Shown here: positions 19,991 through 25,857 of the stretch, one piece after another
Position numbering within the stretch: position 1 is the stretch's first letter
How the letters are laid out: every line of letters starts with the position of its first letter
Source: a virus
Length of the DNA: 27,061 bases
Virus record (IMG/VR): IMGVR_UViG_3300036398_002063
Coordinates: 1-27,061 of that record
Direction: 5' to 3' (one strand)
Position numbers and translations under genes: made by a program
Notes under the pieces: model-generated
What the model saw: only the letters and a program-made list of their open reading frames with translations
Databases searched by the model: none
Told to the model about the DNA's origin: nothing

Positions 19991-20103
19991 TAATTAAATA
20001 AAGTTAGGGCAAGGGGTTCAGAGCCTCTCCTAATTCGCCAGGCTGATTAGGGCGATCATAGAAATACTATAGAGCACAGTTCACACCAACTGCAAGAGGT
20101 GTA

Positions 20104-20132
20104 AATTCCTGAGCAAGAATCAAAAAGGCTCA
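20104..20132 (+). ncRNA. Pseudoknot element, copy 4
   Basis: First stem ATTC (20105-20108)/GAAT (20117-20120), loop CTGAGCAA, linker CAAAAAG, GCTCA (20128-20132). Confidence 0.65.
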
Positions 20133-20149
20133 ATTTGTGCGCCGGGCCA

Positions 20150-20165
20150 TGTGATTAACATCACG
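20150..20165. promoter_or_regulatory. CRP/GlxR-like palindrome 10
   Basis: TGTGA-ttaaca-TCACG, one mismatch, directly after GCCGGGCCA. Centre about 73 bases before the predicted start. Confidence 0.6.
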
Positions 20166-20195
20166 TCTCAATATGTAAGATAAGGCCATTACGTG

Positions 20196-20224
20196 TTGCA
20201 TTTGTCAGTGGCGGATGCTAGAAT
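20196..20224 (+). promoter_or_regulatory. TGTCAG-class promoter of 20255
   Basis: TTGCAT (20196-20201), 17 bases, TAGAAT (20219-20224), with TGTCAG (20203-20208) ending 10 bases before the -10 box. TTGCATTTGTC is repeated at 20893. Confidence 0.75.
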
Positions 20225-20254
20225 TATAATATAACCAAACAGAAAGAGGCCCCT

Positions 20255-20713
20255 ATGGACCAGCAAACATATCCAACAGTAATACCGTCCGACCCAGCAA
20301 TAATCTCTACAGAAAATCACTACGTTACACGAGAATTTCTTGAGTCACAGTTAGTATCAAATAAAGAACGTATTGCTCAACTAGAGGAGCACATCCAAAA
20401 GGTAACCCAACGTTCATATGCAGATTCTGCAGATAAGAATCGTATGGTTGAAGCAATGCAAGAGTGGACTCTTGAGGCACTGGAGCACGGCACCATTGAT
20501 GAATCAGATGCCGAATCAATTGCTGAAATTATGGGCTTTGATTTAACAAAAGAATTCGAAGTTGAAGTTACAGTGTTGTACTCTGTTACAGTTAATGCTC
20601 GTAATGAAGAGGCTGCTGAAAGCGCTATTCACGATATTGATTTTGATACCGTTGATTATAACTCAGATAGTATTGCATATCTATCGTCTTCAGTTGATAG
20701 AGTAGATATTTAG
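20255..20713 (+). CDS. Phage protein with coiled coil and beta domain, 152 residues
   Basis: ATG 20255 after AAAGAGGCCCC. Residues about 28-55 are a likely coiled coil (FLESQLVSNKERIAQLEEHIQKV); 60-95 are acidic helices; 98-152 form a beta domain beginning EFEVEVTVLYSVTVNARNEEAAE. The E-V-x-V-x-Y-x-V-x-V-x-A pattern followed by an acidic helix is common in phage and bacterial small proteins of unknown role. It is strongly acidic. Transcribed alone from a TGTCAG-class promoter. Confidence 0.7.
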   Translation: MDQQTYPTVIPSDPAIISTENHYVTREFLESQLVSNKERIAQLEEHIQKVTQRSYADSADKNRMVEAMQEWTLEALEHGTIDESDAESIAEIMGFDLTKEFEVEVTVLYSVTVNARNEEAAESAIHDIDFDTVDYNSDSIAYLSSSVDRVDI

Positions 20714-20745
20714 TAGGGGGCTACTAATAGACATATCGAATGTCT
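20711..20745 (+). ncRNA. Two tandem hairpins in the 3' region of 20255
   Basis: TAGTAG-GGGG-CTACTA (20711-20726), which includes the stop codon, then AGACAT-ATCGA-ATGTCT (20729-20745). Both have perfect six-base arms. Pseudoknot copy 5 follows. Confidence 0.5.
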
Positions 20746-20758
20746 TTAAACTAGGTAA

Positions 20759-20790
20759 GGGCCCTGAGCAAGGCCACGTAAACTGCTCAT
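20759..20790 (+). ncRNA. Pseudoknot element, copy 5
   Basis: First stem GGCC (20760-20763)/GGCC (20772-20775), loop CTGAGCAA, linker ACGTAAAC, TGCTCA (20784-20789), then a T-rich tail (ATTTTTATTTTT). The GC stem replaces AT stems of other copies. Confidence 0.7.
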
Positions 20791-20816
20791 TTTTATTTTT
20801 ATAAAATCCGGCCCGA

Positions 20817-20832
20817 TGTGACTAAGATCACA
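20817..20832. promoter_or_regulatory. CRP/GlxR-like palindrome 11 (perfect)
   Basis: TGTGA-ctaaga-TCACA, centre about 103 bases before the predicted start of 20952. Confidence 0.65.
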
Positions 20833-20855
20833 CTATAATTTACGAAACCTTTAAG

Positions 20856-20870
20856 AAAATGTCCGAATTG
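20856..20870 (+). repeat. TGTCCG box
   Basis: AAAATGTCCGAATTG, between the CRP-like site and the promoter. Confidence 0.45.
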
Positions 20871-20892
20871 CCCCATATCTAACTATCCCGAT

Positions 20893-20921
20893 TTGCATTT
20901 GTCGGTGGGTGGGTGTATGAT
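20893..20921 (+). promoter_or_regulatory. TGTCAG-class promoter of the DUF932 gene
   Basis: TTGCAT (20893-20898), 17 bases, TATGAT (20916-20921), with TGTCGG (20900-20905) ending 10 bases before the -10 box. Confidence 0.75.
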
Positions 20922-20951
20922 TAGATTAACAACAAAAGAAAGAAGGAAATC

Positions 20952-21965
20952 GTGGCTCACGACTTAGAAACACAAAACGGCAAAACCTCATTCGCATCAT
21001 TCAGAGAACCTGCTTGGCACGGATTAGGTACAGTATTTACCGAGGAAAAAACAACGGCAGAAATGCTATCTCTTGCTAGTTTAGATAACTGGAATGTTCG
21101 CTTAGAGGATTTGGAAACCCCCTCACACCTAACAAGCGACAAGAATTACCAATATGTATTGCGTACTAATCCTACCGACAACACCCAGACAGATATTCTT
21201 GGCGTAGTTGGTGAGCGTTATCACGTTATGCAGAATGAGGATTTATTTTCATTCGGTGATAATATCCTAGACGGCGGTGGACGTTGGGAAACTGCTGGCT
21301 CAATCAAGGGTGGGCGTGTTGTATTCGGTGCGCTTGCACTAGAGCGTGAAACAATCCTAGACCCTAACGGCGTTGCAGATAAGGTAAAGACTTATTTGCT
21401 AATCAACACATCACACGACGGCTCAATCGCTATTCAAGCAAGCATTACACCCGTTCGTGTTGTGTGCGCTAACACTCTCAATCTTGCACTTAACACTACA
21501 CGCAAGAAAAATGGCGTTAAGCAATCATTCAAGATTCGTCACACACAAACTGCAAGCGGTAAGGTTGCCGTTGCTCGTGAAACTCTTGGGCTTGCTCATA
21601 AGTATATGGATTCTTTTGACCTTATGGCTAAGGCTATGATTGAAAAAGAAGTATCTGCTCAAATGTTTAACGACATTATTCTTACTGCATACCCTAAGCC
21701 TGAAAAAGATTCTAAGGGTGCTTTCAAGAAATGGGAGAACAAGGTAGATGTTATCAACGACATTTATACTGGTGAATTTAACGGAATGATTGCAGGAAAT
21801 GCGTGGGGTGCGTTTAACGCTCTTACTGAACGCCTTGACTGGTATCGCTCTGCTCGTGGTGGCAATAACGAATCTATCCTTGCAAGCGCAAGCGGATTTG
21901 ACCCTGCTATCAACGCAGAAAAAAATCGTCTGCTAAAAATTGTGCGTGAATTAACAAACGCATAA
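20952..21965 (+). CDS. DUF932 phage/plasmid-like protein
   Basis: 337 residues from GTG 20952 after AGAAGGAAATC. SFREPAWHGLGTVFTEEKTTAEML near the N-terminus, QTDILGVVGERYHVMQNEDLFSF, and SITPVRVVCANTLNLAL in the middle are the recognisable landmarks of the DUF932 family (TIGR03299 type), found on phages and plasmids. The C-terminal third is helical (AKAMIEKEVSAQMFNDIILTAYPKPEKD). The length is usual for the family. Its role is not established; it is often near anti-restriction or replication genes. It is transcribed alone and followed by pseudoknot copy 6 and the tRNA. Confidence 0.88.
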   Translation: MAHDLETQNGKTSFASFREPAWHGLGTVFTEEKTTAEMLSLASLDNWNVRLEDLETPSHLTSDKNYQYVLRTNPTDNTQTDILGVVGERYHVMQNEDLFSFGDNILDGGGRWETAGSIKGGRVVFGALALERETILDPNGVADKVKTYLLINTSHDGSIAIQASITPVRVVCANTLNLALNTTRKKNGVKQSFKIRHTQTASGKVAVARETLGLAHKYMDSFDLMAKAMIEKEVSAQMFNDIILTAYPKPEKDSKGAFKKWENKVDVINDIYTGEFNGMIAGNAWGAFNALTERLDWYRSARGGNNESILASASGFDPAINAEKNRLLKIVRELTNA

Positions 21966-21969
21966 AAAA

Positions 21970-21999
21970 TATTCCTGAGCAAGAATAAAAACTGCTCGC
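21970..21999 (+). ncRNA. Pseudoknot element, copy 6
   Basis: First stem TATTC (21970-21974)/GAATA (21983-21987), loop CTGAGCAA, linker of 5, TGCTCG (21993-21998, one G-U pair). It starts five bases after the DUF932 stop and ends four bases before the tRNA. Confidence 0.65.
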
Positions 22000-22001
22000 A
22001 A

Positions 22002-22075
22002 GATTCCATAGATCAATTGGTTAGATCGCTACCCTGTCACGGTAGAGGCTGCGGGTTCAAGTCCCGTTGGAATCG
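22002..22075 (+). tRNA. tRNA-Asp (anticodon GTC)
   Basis: Full cloverleaf: acceptor GATTCCA (22002-22008)/TGGAATC (22068-22074), D arm GATC...GATC, anticodon stem CTACC/GGTAG around CTGTCAC with GTC at 22036-22038, T arm GCGGG-TTCAAGT-CCCGT with one G-U pair, discriminator G. CCA is not encoded (CAA follows), so the host enzyme must add it. It is probably read from the DUF932 promoter. Confidence 0.95.
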
Positions 22076-22106
22076 CAAGTGGGCCGGCCTCCATAACATT
22101 TTGTTA

Positions 22107-22173
22107 CAAACCTCATTACGGTAGTATGATATTTTTCCCAAACCTTTATTACGGTAGTTGACTTTATTTCCCA
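22107..22173 (+). repeat. Two direct repeats CAAACCT-ATTACGGTAG-TTTCCCA
   Basis: CAAACCTCATTACGGTAG (22107-22124) then TTTTTCCCA (22132-22140); CAAACCTTTATTACGGTAG (22139-22157) then TTTCCCA (22167-22173). The second copy runs into the -35 box of the next promoter. Related units occur at 26164-26195 and 26235-26262 in the origin-like region. Confidence 0.7.
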
Positions 22174-22186
22174 GTTCGGGTACAAT
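22158..22186 (+). promoter_or_regulatory. Promoter of the 22218 operon
   Basis: TTGACT (22158-22163), 17 bases, TACAAT (22181-22186). The ATTACGGTAG repeat ends directly before the -35 box. Confidence 0.75.
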
Positions 22187-22217
22187 TAATATATACCTAC
22201 TACCAAAGGACCCACCA

Positions 22218-22643
22218 ATGAGAGATAGAAAAAGAGGCTATTTAGGCCAAATCGTTGACGGTAAGAAGTTAGCCACAATTGCTAATGATATCTATCGTCT
22301 ACAGTATAGTAATGAATTTAGTGAGTGTACTGTAGATAATTTACTATTCGTTACCCTTGAAGAAAAAAATGTATTTGGCGACAATAAGTATGCCTTGGTT
22401 TGCTCAGAGGGAGTAGGCTGGGAGCAGGATACTTATGGATGCTTAGAAGTACCAACAAACATTGGCCAGATGGGTCTATGGAATGGAAGAGTCTTTATAT
22501 CAGTAGATACAGTTAAGCAATGTCTAACAGATCAAACAGAAGATATCGCAGATTACGTACGTGTATTTGGCTCACGCCTAGACTCTAACTGCTCCCTATG
22601 GCAGTCCAAGATGTCAGTGGCAGAGGATACAATGGTAATATGA
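22218..22643 (+). CDS. Phage protein of unknown function, 141 residues
   Basis: ATG 22218 after AAAGGACCC; an in-frame start at 22158 would lie in the promoter and is excluded. Basic N-terminus (MRDRKRGY), helix KKLATIANDIYRLQYS, then strands (LLFVTLEE, KYALVCSEGVGW, GRVFISVDTV) and a C-terminal Cys/Trp segment. Four cysteines without a clear motif. First gene of a ten-gene operon reaching 24562. No family recognised. Confidence 0.7.
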   Translation: MRDRKRGYLGQIVDGKKLATIANDIYRLQYSNEFSECTVDNLLFVTLEEKNVFGDNKYALVCSEGVGWEQDTYGCLEVPTNIGQMGLWNGRVFISVDTVKQCLTDQTEDIADYVRVFGSRLDSNCSLWQSKMSVAEDTMVI

Positions 22644-22873
22644 CAACACAAACTACACAAGACCCAATGCTACAACCCTACTACTCCTGCGACCTTGATA
22701 TTCCTATTGTGCGTATTGAGGCAAAAAGCAAGGAACACGCAGAAGCCATTATGCAAAAGTTTATTGACCAAATCGCACCTATTATGGATAACATTATTAG
22801 TTGGGACAATGCTGATTGGGAGATTATGGAAAATGTATATGACCCTGAAACAGGAAGTTGGTTTGAGCAATGA
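22640..22873 (+). CDS. 77-residue acidic phage protein
   Basis: Start at ATG 22640, in an ATGA overlap; the upstream in-frame start would lie inside the previous gene. The IPIVRIEAKSKEHAEAIMQKFIDQIAPIMD segment is a strand then helix, and the end (DWEIMENVYDPETGSWFEQ) is acidic. Ferredoxin-like half-fold possible. Function unknown. Confidence 0.65.
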   Translation: MTTQTTQDPMLQPYYSCDLDIPIVRIEAKSKEHAEAIMQKFIDQIAPIMDNIISWDNADWEIMENVYDPETGSWFEQ

Positions 22874-23031
22874 CCACAACATTCAAGCCTTACACAATAC
22901 ACGAACTCGTAGAGGAAATCTATGAGGATAATTTCTCACACTTTGATTTTATGGAGAATATGAATGGTGGGGATTGCGATTGTAATCTACATATGACTAT
23001 GAATACTATCTTAAAGTATTGGGGTGAGTAA
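22870..23031 (+). CDS. 53-residue phage protein with a CDCNLH motif
   Basis: ATGA overlap. FDFMENMNGGDCDCNLHMTMNTILKYW has a [D]-C-x-C-x(2)-H cluster before a helix, a pattern common in small actinophage proteins of unknown role. Confidence 0.65.
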   Translation: MTTTFKPYTIHELVEEIYEDNFSHFDFMENMNGGDCDCNLHMTMNTILKYWGE

Positions 23032-23174
23032 TGTCAGTACAAACCTACAATGAATTGGCAGACCACTATGGACATAGCCTAAATGTGGCTATCTATGGTG
23101 ATCAAACAAACATCGCCATTGAATGTGAAAACTGTAACGAAGTGCTATTAGACTTTGATAATGAGGGAGAGTAA
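23031..23174 (+). CDS. 47-residue zinc-ribbon-like protein
   Basis: TAATG at both ends. A strand segment (LNVAIYGDQTNIAIECENC) ends in one C32-x2-C35 knuckle, followed by VLLDFDNE. Perhaps a half-ribbon that dimerises around zinc. Confidence 0.6.
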   Translation: MSVQTYNELADHYGHSLNVAIYGDQTNIAIECENCNEVLLDFDNEGE

Positions 23175-23332
23175 TGCTAGGTTATACTAAAGAGGAGTTA
23201 GATGAAATGGTTAATGCTATTCAGTCTGCTATAACTACCGTGAATCCTGACGATGACCCTTGGCTACATTCAAGACTGTATATGGCAAGCGAATTCTTAC
23301 AAGGCCTATGGGCAGAAGGGTACTTTGACTAA
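23174..23332 (+). CDS. 52-residue helical protein
   Basis: TAATG overlaps both neighbours. Helices KEELDEMVNAIQSAI and LYMASEFLQGLWAEGYF with an acidic DDDPW turn. No cysteines. Function unknown. Confidence 0.6.
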   Translation: MLGYTKEELDEMVNAIQSAITTVNPDDDPWLHSRLYMASEFLQGLWAEGYFD

Positions 23333-23562
23333 TGTGGATTAAATACATCTTTGTCTGTGACCCTGATGAATGTGACGCTCTTGTTGAGTTTACCGCCAGG
23401 GATGGCTATGACTTTCCCCTTGGCGTAATCCAAATGCACTGCCCTTGTGGCAGAATGATGAACTATATTAGTCATGAAAAAGCCTATGAACCTATTTTTG
23501 AAGATGTGACCAACATCACACCCCGTACAGTTGTCAAAATAGACTCAAACCCCTATAATTAA
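23332..23562 (+). CDS. 76-residue zinc-ribbon-like protein
   Basis: Starts in TAATG. C9, C14 and C37-x-C39 (MHCPCGRMMNYIS) fit a zinc ribbon; the end VTNITPRTVVKID is beta-like. A perfect TGTGA-N6-TCACA happens to lie inside the gene (23505-23520). Function unknown. Confidence 0.65.
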   Translation: MWIKYIFVCDPDECDALVEFTARDGYDFPLGVIQMHCPCGRMMNYISHEKAYEPIFEDVTNITPRTVVKIDSNPYN

Positions 23563-23565
23563 TAT

Positions 23566-23718
23566 ATGGACCTAAACACATTCAGAGAATACATTAGACT
23601 AAACGCTATCTCCCTTGAACAGGATTTAGAAAACGAGGACGGTGCCGATAGCGTTGTTCCTTACCTTGAAGGCGCTATTCACGTATCTAAGCATTACTTG
23701 GAGGTATTAGGTGAGTGA
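23566..23718 (+). CDS. 50-residue acidic helical protein
   Basis: ATG 23566, three bases after the previous stop. NTFREYIRLNAISLEQDLE and VVPYLEGAIHVSKHYLEVLG are two helices joined by an acidic turn. The end overlaps the GTG of the next gene. The layout matches the following protein's helices, so the two may pair. Confidence 0.6.
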   Translation: MDLNTFREYIRLNAISLEQDLENEDGADSVVPYLEGAIHVSKHYLEVLGE

Positions 23719-23956
23719 TAAGTATCCCTTCATCCCAGAGTATCTAGTTAAGTCTCTTGAAGATCTAACTATCCCATTAATTGATGTTATCCACGGATAC
23801 CTAAAGGTTGAAATGCTGGAGACAGAAGAAGTAATGGACGGGGATAATGACGATAGGTTTTTGGAGGGGTACCTAGAGGCCTTGACAAATGTATACTCCT
23901 TGACGTATAATTTATCTATAGACCGAAAACTATTAGAGGAGAACCACCGTGCCTAA
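23711..23956 (+). CDS. 81-residue acidic helical protein
   Basis: GTG 23711 with GGAGG upstream. Helices LVKSLEDLTIPLIDVIHGYLKVEML and YLEALTNVYSLTYNL, with an EVMDGDNDDRFLEG acidic loop. Possible helical dimer. No family recognised. Confidence 0.6.
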   Translation: MSDKYPFIPEYLVKSLEDLTIPLIDVIHGYLKVEMLETEEVMDGDNDDRFLEGYLEALTNVYSLTYNLSIDRKLLEENHRA

Positions 23957-24134
23957 GTGTCTAGATTGCAATAACACCACTCGCTTTTGGTATGTAGAGG
24001 TAAGCCATAAACTTGGTATGTATAACGAGGACGGCACCTTAGATGATGTAGAGGACGACTACTACGATGAAGTAGAAACCTCAAGCGGAGAGTGTGCAGA
24101 GTGCGAGTCCAAGAATGTTGAGGGACCACTCTAA
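23949..24134 (+). CDS. 61-residue zinc-ribbon protein
   Basis: GTG 23949 with GAGGAG ribosome site, overlapping the previous gene by eight bases. C4-x2-C7 and C49-x2-C52 (CLDC, CAEC) bracket a beta region and a very acidic loop (DDVEDDYYDEVE). Classical two-knuckle zinc ribbon. Unknown partner. Confidence 0.65.
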   Translation: MPKCLDCNNTTRFWYVEVSHKLGMYNEDGTLDDVEDDYYDEVETSSGECAECESKNVEGPL

Positions 24135-24562
24135 TGGAAACCTTTATTGAGATGGACTTTGATGAATGGTTTGATACATATAAGCCAATCCCTAATAACA
24201 TAGACAAGAATGCTTCCTTTGATGGGCATATGTTTGAAACCTATGGCGACGAGGTAGAGTTTGTAAAGAAGGTTGTAGGTAGTCACGTCTGGACCTATGG
24301 AGATGGAGATAACGGTGGCTCCTATGTATGGAATGGCTGGTCCTTTGTTAATAGGATTGGTTACTTTATTACTGAACTTCCTTGTCCCCCCGACACTACG
24401 ATTCAAGTTAAGGTTAGTTCTTATTGGTTCTACTGCGAAGGCTGCGGGGCTGAGTTAGAGGACGAAGGCCAACTAATTAATGATAAATACTATGATTTGG
24501 GTTTTTGCCCAGAATGTGCTACAGTAGAACAAAAGGCAGAAGCAGAAAGGGAATCAGATTAA
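24134..24562 (+). CDS. 142-residue phage protein with a C-terminal zinc ribbon
   Basis: Starts in TAATG. Acidic N-terminal part (EMDFDEWFDTYKPI), a central VEFVKKVVGSHVWTYGDGDNGG, and a C-terminal zinc ribbon with C101-x2-C104 and C125-x2-C128 (FYCEGCGAEL, LGFCPECAT), then an acidic tail. Last gene of the operon. Function unknown; the ribbon may bind nucleic acid or protein. Confidence 0.7.
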   Translation: METFIEMDFDEWFDTYKPIPNNIDKNASFDGHMFETYGDEVEFVKKVVGSHVWTYGDGDNGGSYVWNGWSFVNRIGYFITELPCPPDTTIQVKVSSYWFYCEGCGAELEDEGQLINDKYYDLGFCPECATVEQKAEAERESD

Positions 24563-24649
24563 GTTATTACAATTTTTGATGACTTGGTTTGCAATAACAA
24601 TAACAATATGGTTTGTCACAGGACACCTATAACACCAAAGGAGAAATAT

Positions 24650-24976
24650 ATGCAAGCAACACTAACAGATTTAATTTTAGCGGGACATTTCGGAGTTGAC
24701 TCAGGTCAGGCAATGGTGGGCGACCCCTGCTATCTAGATACTTGGCAGACTAACGCAGACGATGAATGGGACCTAGAGGGCAAGGCAGGACAGTATTCCT
24801 ATCAGGGAGCAAGCGCTACAACGCTAGAGTCTAACTATGGCACCGTTGGAATGCATAGTGCAGTAGTATTCTCTACTGGCTACGGTGATGGTCTTTATCC
24901 TGTATATGTACAACTCAATGAGGACGGGCGAGTGTCCAAGGTAGTTATCGACTTTGAGGGGGAACTTAATGAATAA
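24650..24976 (+). CDS. 108-residue phage protein, DSGQ-GDPCYL type
   Basis: ATG 24650 after AAAGGAG; the frame is open upstream, but the ribosome site decides this start. GVDSGQAMVGDPCYLD, GAS-T(2), GMHSAVVFSTGYGDGLYPVYVQLNEDGRVSKVVIDF is a beta-rich layout of a widespread family (DSGQ-x(2)-[VI]GDPCYL; perhaps DUF4241-like). Function unknown. The 87 bases before it show no clear promoter. Confidence 0.7.
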   Translation: MQATLTDLILAGHFGVDSGQAMVGDPCYLDTWQTNADDEWDLEGKAGQYSYQGASATTLESNYGTVGMHSAVVFSTGYGDGLYPVYVQLNEDGRVSKVVIDFEGELNE

Positions 24977-25124
24977 GGATACTATTAATCTTAAGTTGAA
25001 TGAGGCCCAGCAATTGCTATGGGGAGGATCTGAAACAGAAAACATTGCAGCGCATAACATTATTTCTAAGTTGATTGTAGATCTACAGGGGGAATCCGAT
25101 GTGGACACAACCGACACTGTTTGA
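24969..25124 (+). CDS. 51-residue helical protein
   Basis: ATG overlaps the previous stop by eight bases. LKLNEAQQLLWGGSETENIAAHNIISKLIVDL is helical. The 3' end carries the promoter of the next gene. Function unknown. Confidence 0.6.
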   Translation: MNKDTINLKLNEAQQLLWGGSETENIAAHNIISKLIVDLQGESDVDTTDTV

Positions 25125-25130
25125 TATAAT
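25102..25130 (+). promoter_or_regulatory. Promoter of 25164
   Basis: TGGACA (25102-25107), 17 bases, TATAAT (25125-25130), with its -35 inside the preceding gene. Confidence 0.65.
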
Positions 25131-25163
25131 TGAAGTAAACGACCTAACAAAGGAGCAAGAATA

Positions 25164-25529
25164 ATGGGAGCACGTACCAATTTCACAATCATAACCACCG
25201 AGGACCCAAATCAAAATATTAATCTATACTCACATTGGGGTGGGGATAGCGGCGTCATAGACCTAGCACAGGCGCTCAATAAGGCAATGCCACGCATTCG
25301 TATGGGGGACACATCATATGCTACACGCATTATCATTAATGCCCTGCAGGAAGACCACGATAGCGAAACAGGCTATGGGCTCTATGTAGGTGAGGTCAAG
25401 CACGAGGAGCAGTATGAGTACAAGGAAGTTGACCTGATTAATAATACTGTTACTATTGGGGACCTAACCAAGCCAATTGATAAGTTTATTAGTTATCATC
25501 TAGATATGGTTTCCGCTGAGCAAGACTAG
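25164..25529 (+). CDS. 121-residue phage protein of the MGAR-N-LYSHWGG type
   Basis: ATG 25164 after AAAGGAGC. MGARTNFTII...NINLYSHWGGDSGVIDLAQAL...YATRIIINALQEDHDSETGYGLYVGEV follows a layout I know from many phage proteins (start MGAR-x-N, LYSHWGG, then Y-x-TRI, then TG-[YF]-G). The role is not established. It is followed by a strong terminator. Confidence 0.75.
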   Translation: MGARTNFTIITTEDPNQNINLYSHWGGDSGVIDLAQALNKAMPRIRMGDTSYATRIIINALQEDHDSETGYGLYVGEVKHEEQYEYKEVDLINNTVTIGDLTKPIDKFISYHLDMVSAEQD

Positions 25530-25550
25530 GGGTAGGGTCATCCCAGTCTA

Positions 25551-25600
25551 GGGGTGAGGGGGCAGTGCTGTGGTGGGCTTGCCCTCTCCCCTATTTTTTG
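25551..25600 (+). terminator. Intrinsic terminator
   Basis: GC-rich hairpin GGGG-t-GAGGG...CCCTC-t-CCCC (25551-25591, with a two-G bulge) followed by TATTTTTTG. Ends the 25164 transcript. Confidence 0.85.
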
Positions 25601-25601
25601 A

Positions 25602-25607
25602 TATACT
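25602..25607 (+). promoter_or_regulatory. TATACT -10 box of 25624
   Basis: TATACT inside TTGATATACTATAGGAGAGG. It leaves only a short leader of about ten bases carrying the ribosome site GGAGAGG. Its -35 would fall inside the terminator hairpin. Confidence 0.5.
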
Positions 25608-25623
25608 ATAGGAGAGGTGAAAG

Positions 25624-25857
25624 ATGTATAGAATTAGCCGTAAGGTTGAAAAGACTAAAGAGGAAAAGGTAGCAGAAAAGATTGGCGTCTTGCTATCAGA
25701 CTTTCATCTTGACCTAGAAAAGGTTGGGGTGTATATGTCTAGGGCTTTACCCTATCTTGTTTTTCGCAGGGCACTTGAAGTACTAGAATCAGCACAATTC
25801 CAACTTGACATAGTAGAACAAAAGAGAGTAGAATATAACAGTGACCGACTTTTCTAA
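25624..25857 (+). CDS. 77-residue helical phage protein
   Basis: ATG 25624, ribosome site GGAGAGGTG. Basic start (YRISRKVEKTKEEKVAEKI), then hydrophobic and amphipathic helices (GVYMSRALPYLVFRRALEVLESAQFQLDIVEQKR). No cysteines. It overlaps the next gene by 17 bases. Function unknown. Confidence 0.65.
   Translation: MYRISRKVEKTKEEKVAEKIGVLLSDFHLDLEKVGVYMSRALPYLVFRRALEVLESAQFQLDIVEQKRVEYNSDRLF

Larger units (their letters stand above)
19918..20254 (+). other. Intergenic region with several possible RNA hairpins
   Basis: No gene seen over 337 bases. It holds TGGAGGGG...CCTCTCCA (about 19925-19960, enclosing ACTA-GGC-TAGT), pseudoknot copy 3, then TCGCC...GGCGA around 20036-20056, pseudoknot copy 4, a CCGGGCC core, a CRP-like site and a promoter. 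The stretch between copies 3 and 4 (19990-20104) looks structured and could be a small RNA. Confidence 0.5.

Noticed and set aside
20030-20075. Possible second tRNA near GGGTTCAGAGCC
   Set aside because: No acceptor, D or anticodon arms can be drawn around the T-arm-like string.
23505-23520. Perfect TGTGA-N6-TCACA palindrome
   Set aside because: It lies within a coding gene with no promoter just downstream, so I did not count it among the operators.
24824-25198. Minus-strand open frame of 124 codons
   Set aside because: It spans three plus-strand genes with good ribosome sites and is a shadow.
25511-25545. CTGAGCAAG near the end of the 25164 gene, like the pseudoknot loop
   Set aside because: It is coding (Glu-Gln-Asp before the stop), the flanking bases do not pair, and no GCTCA tail follows.
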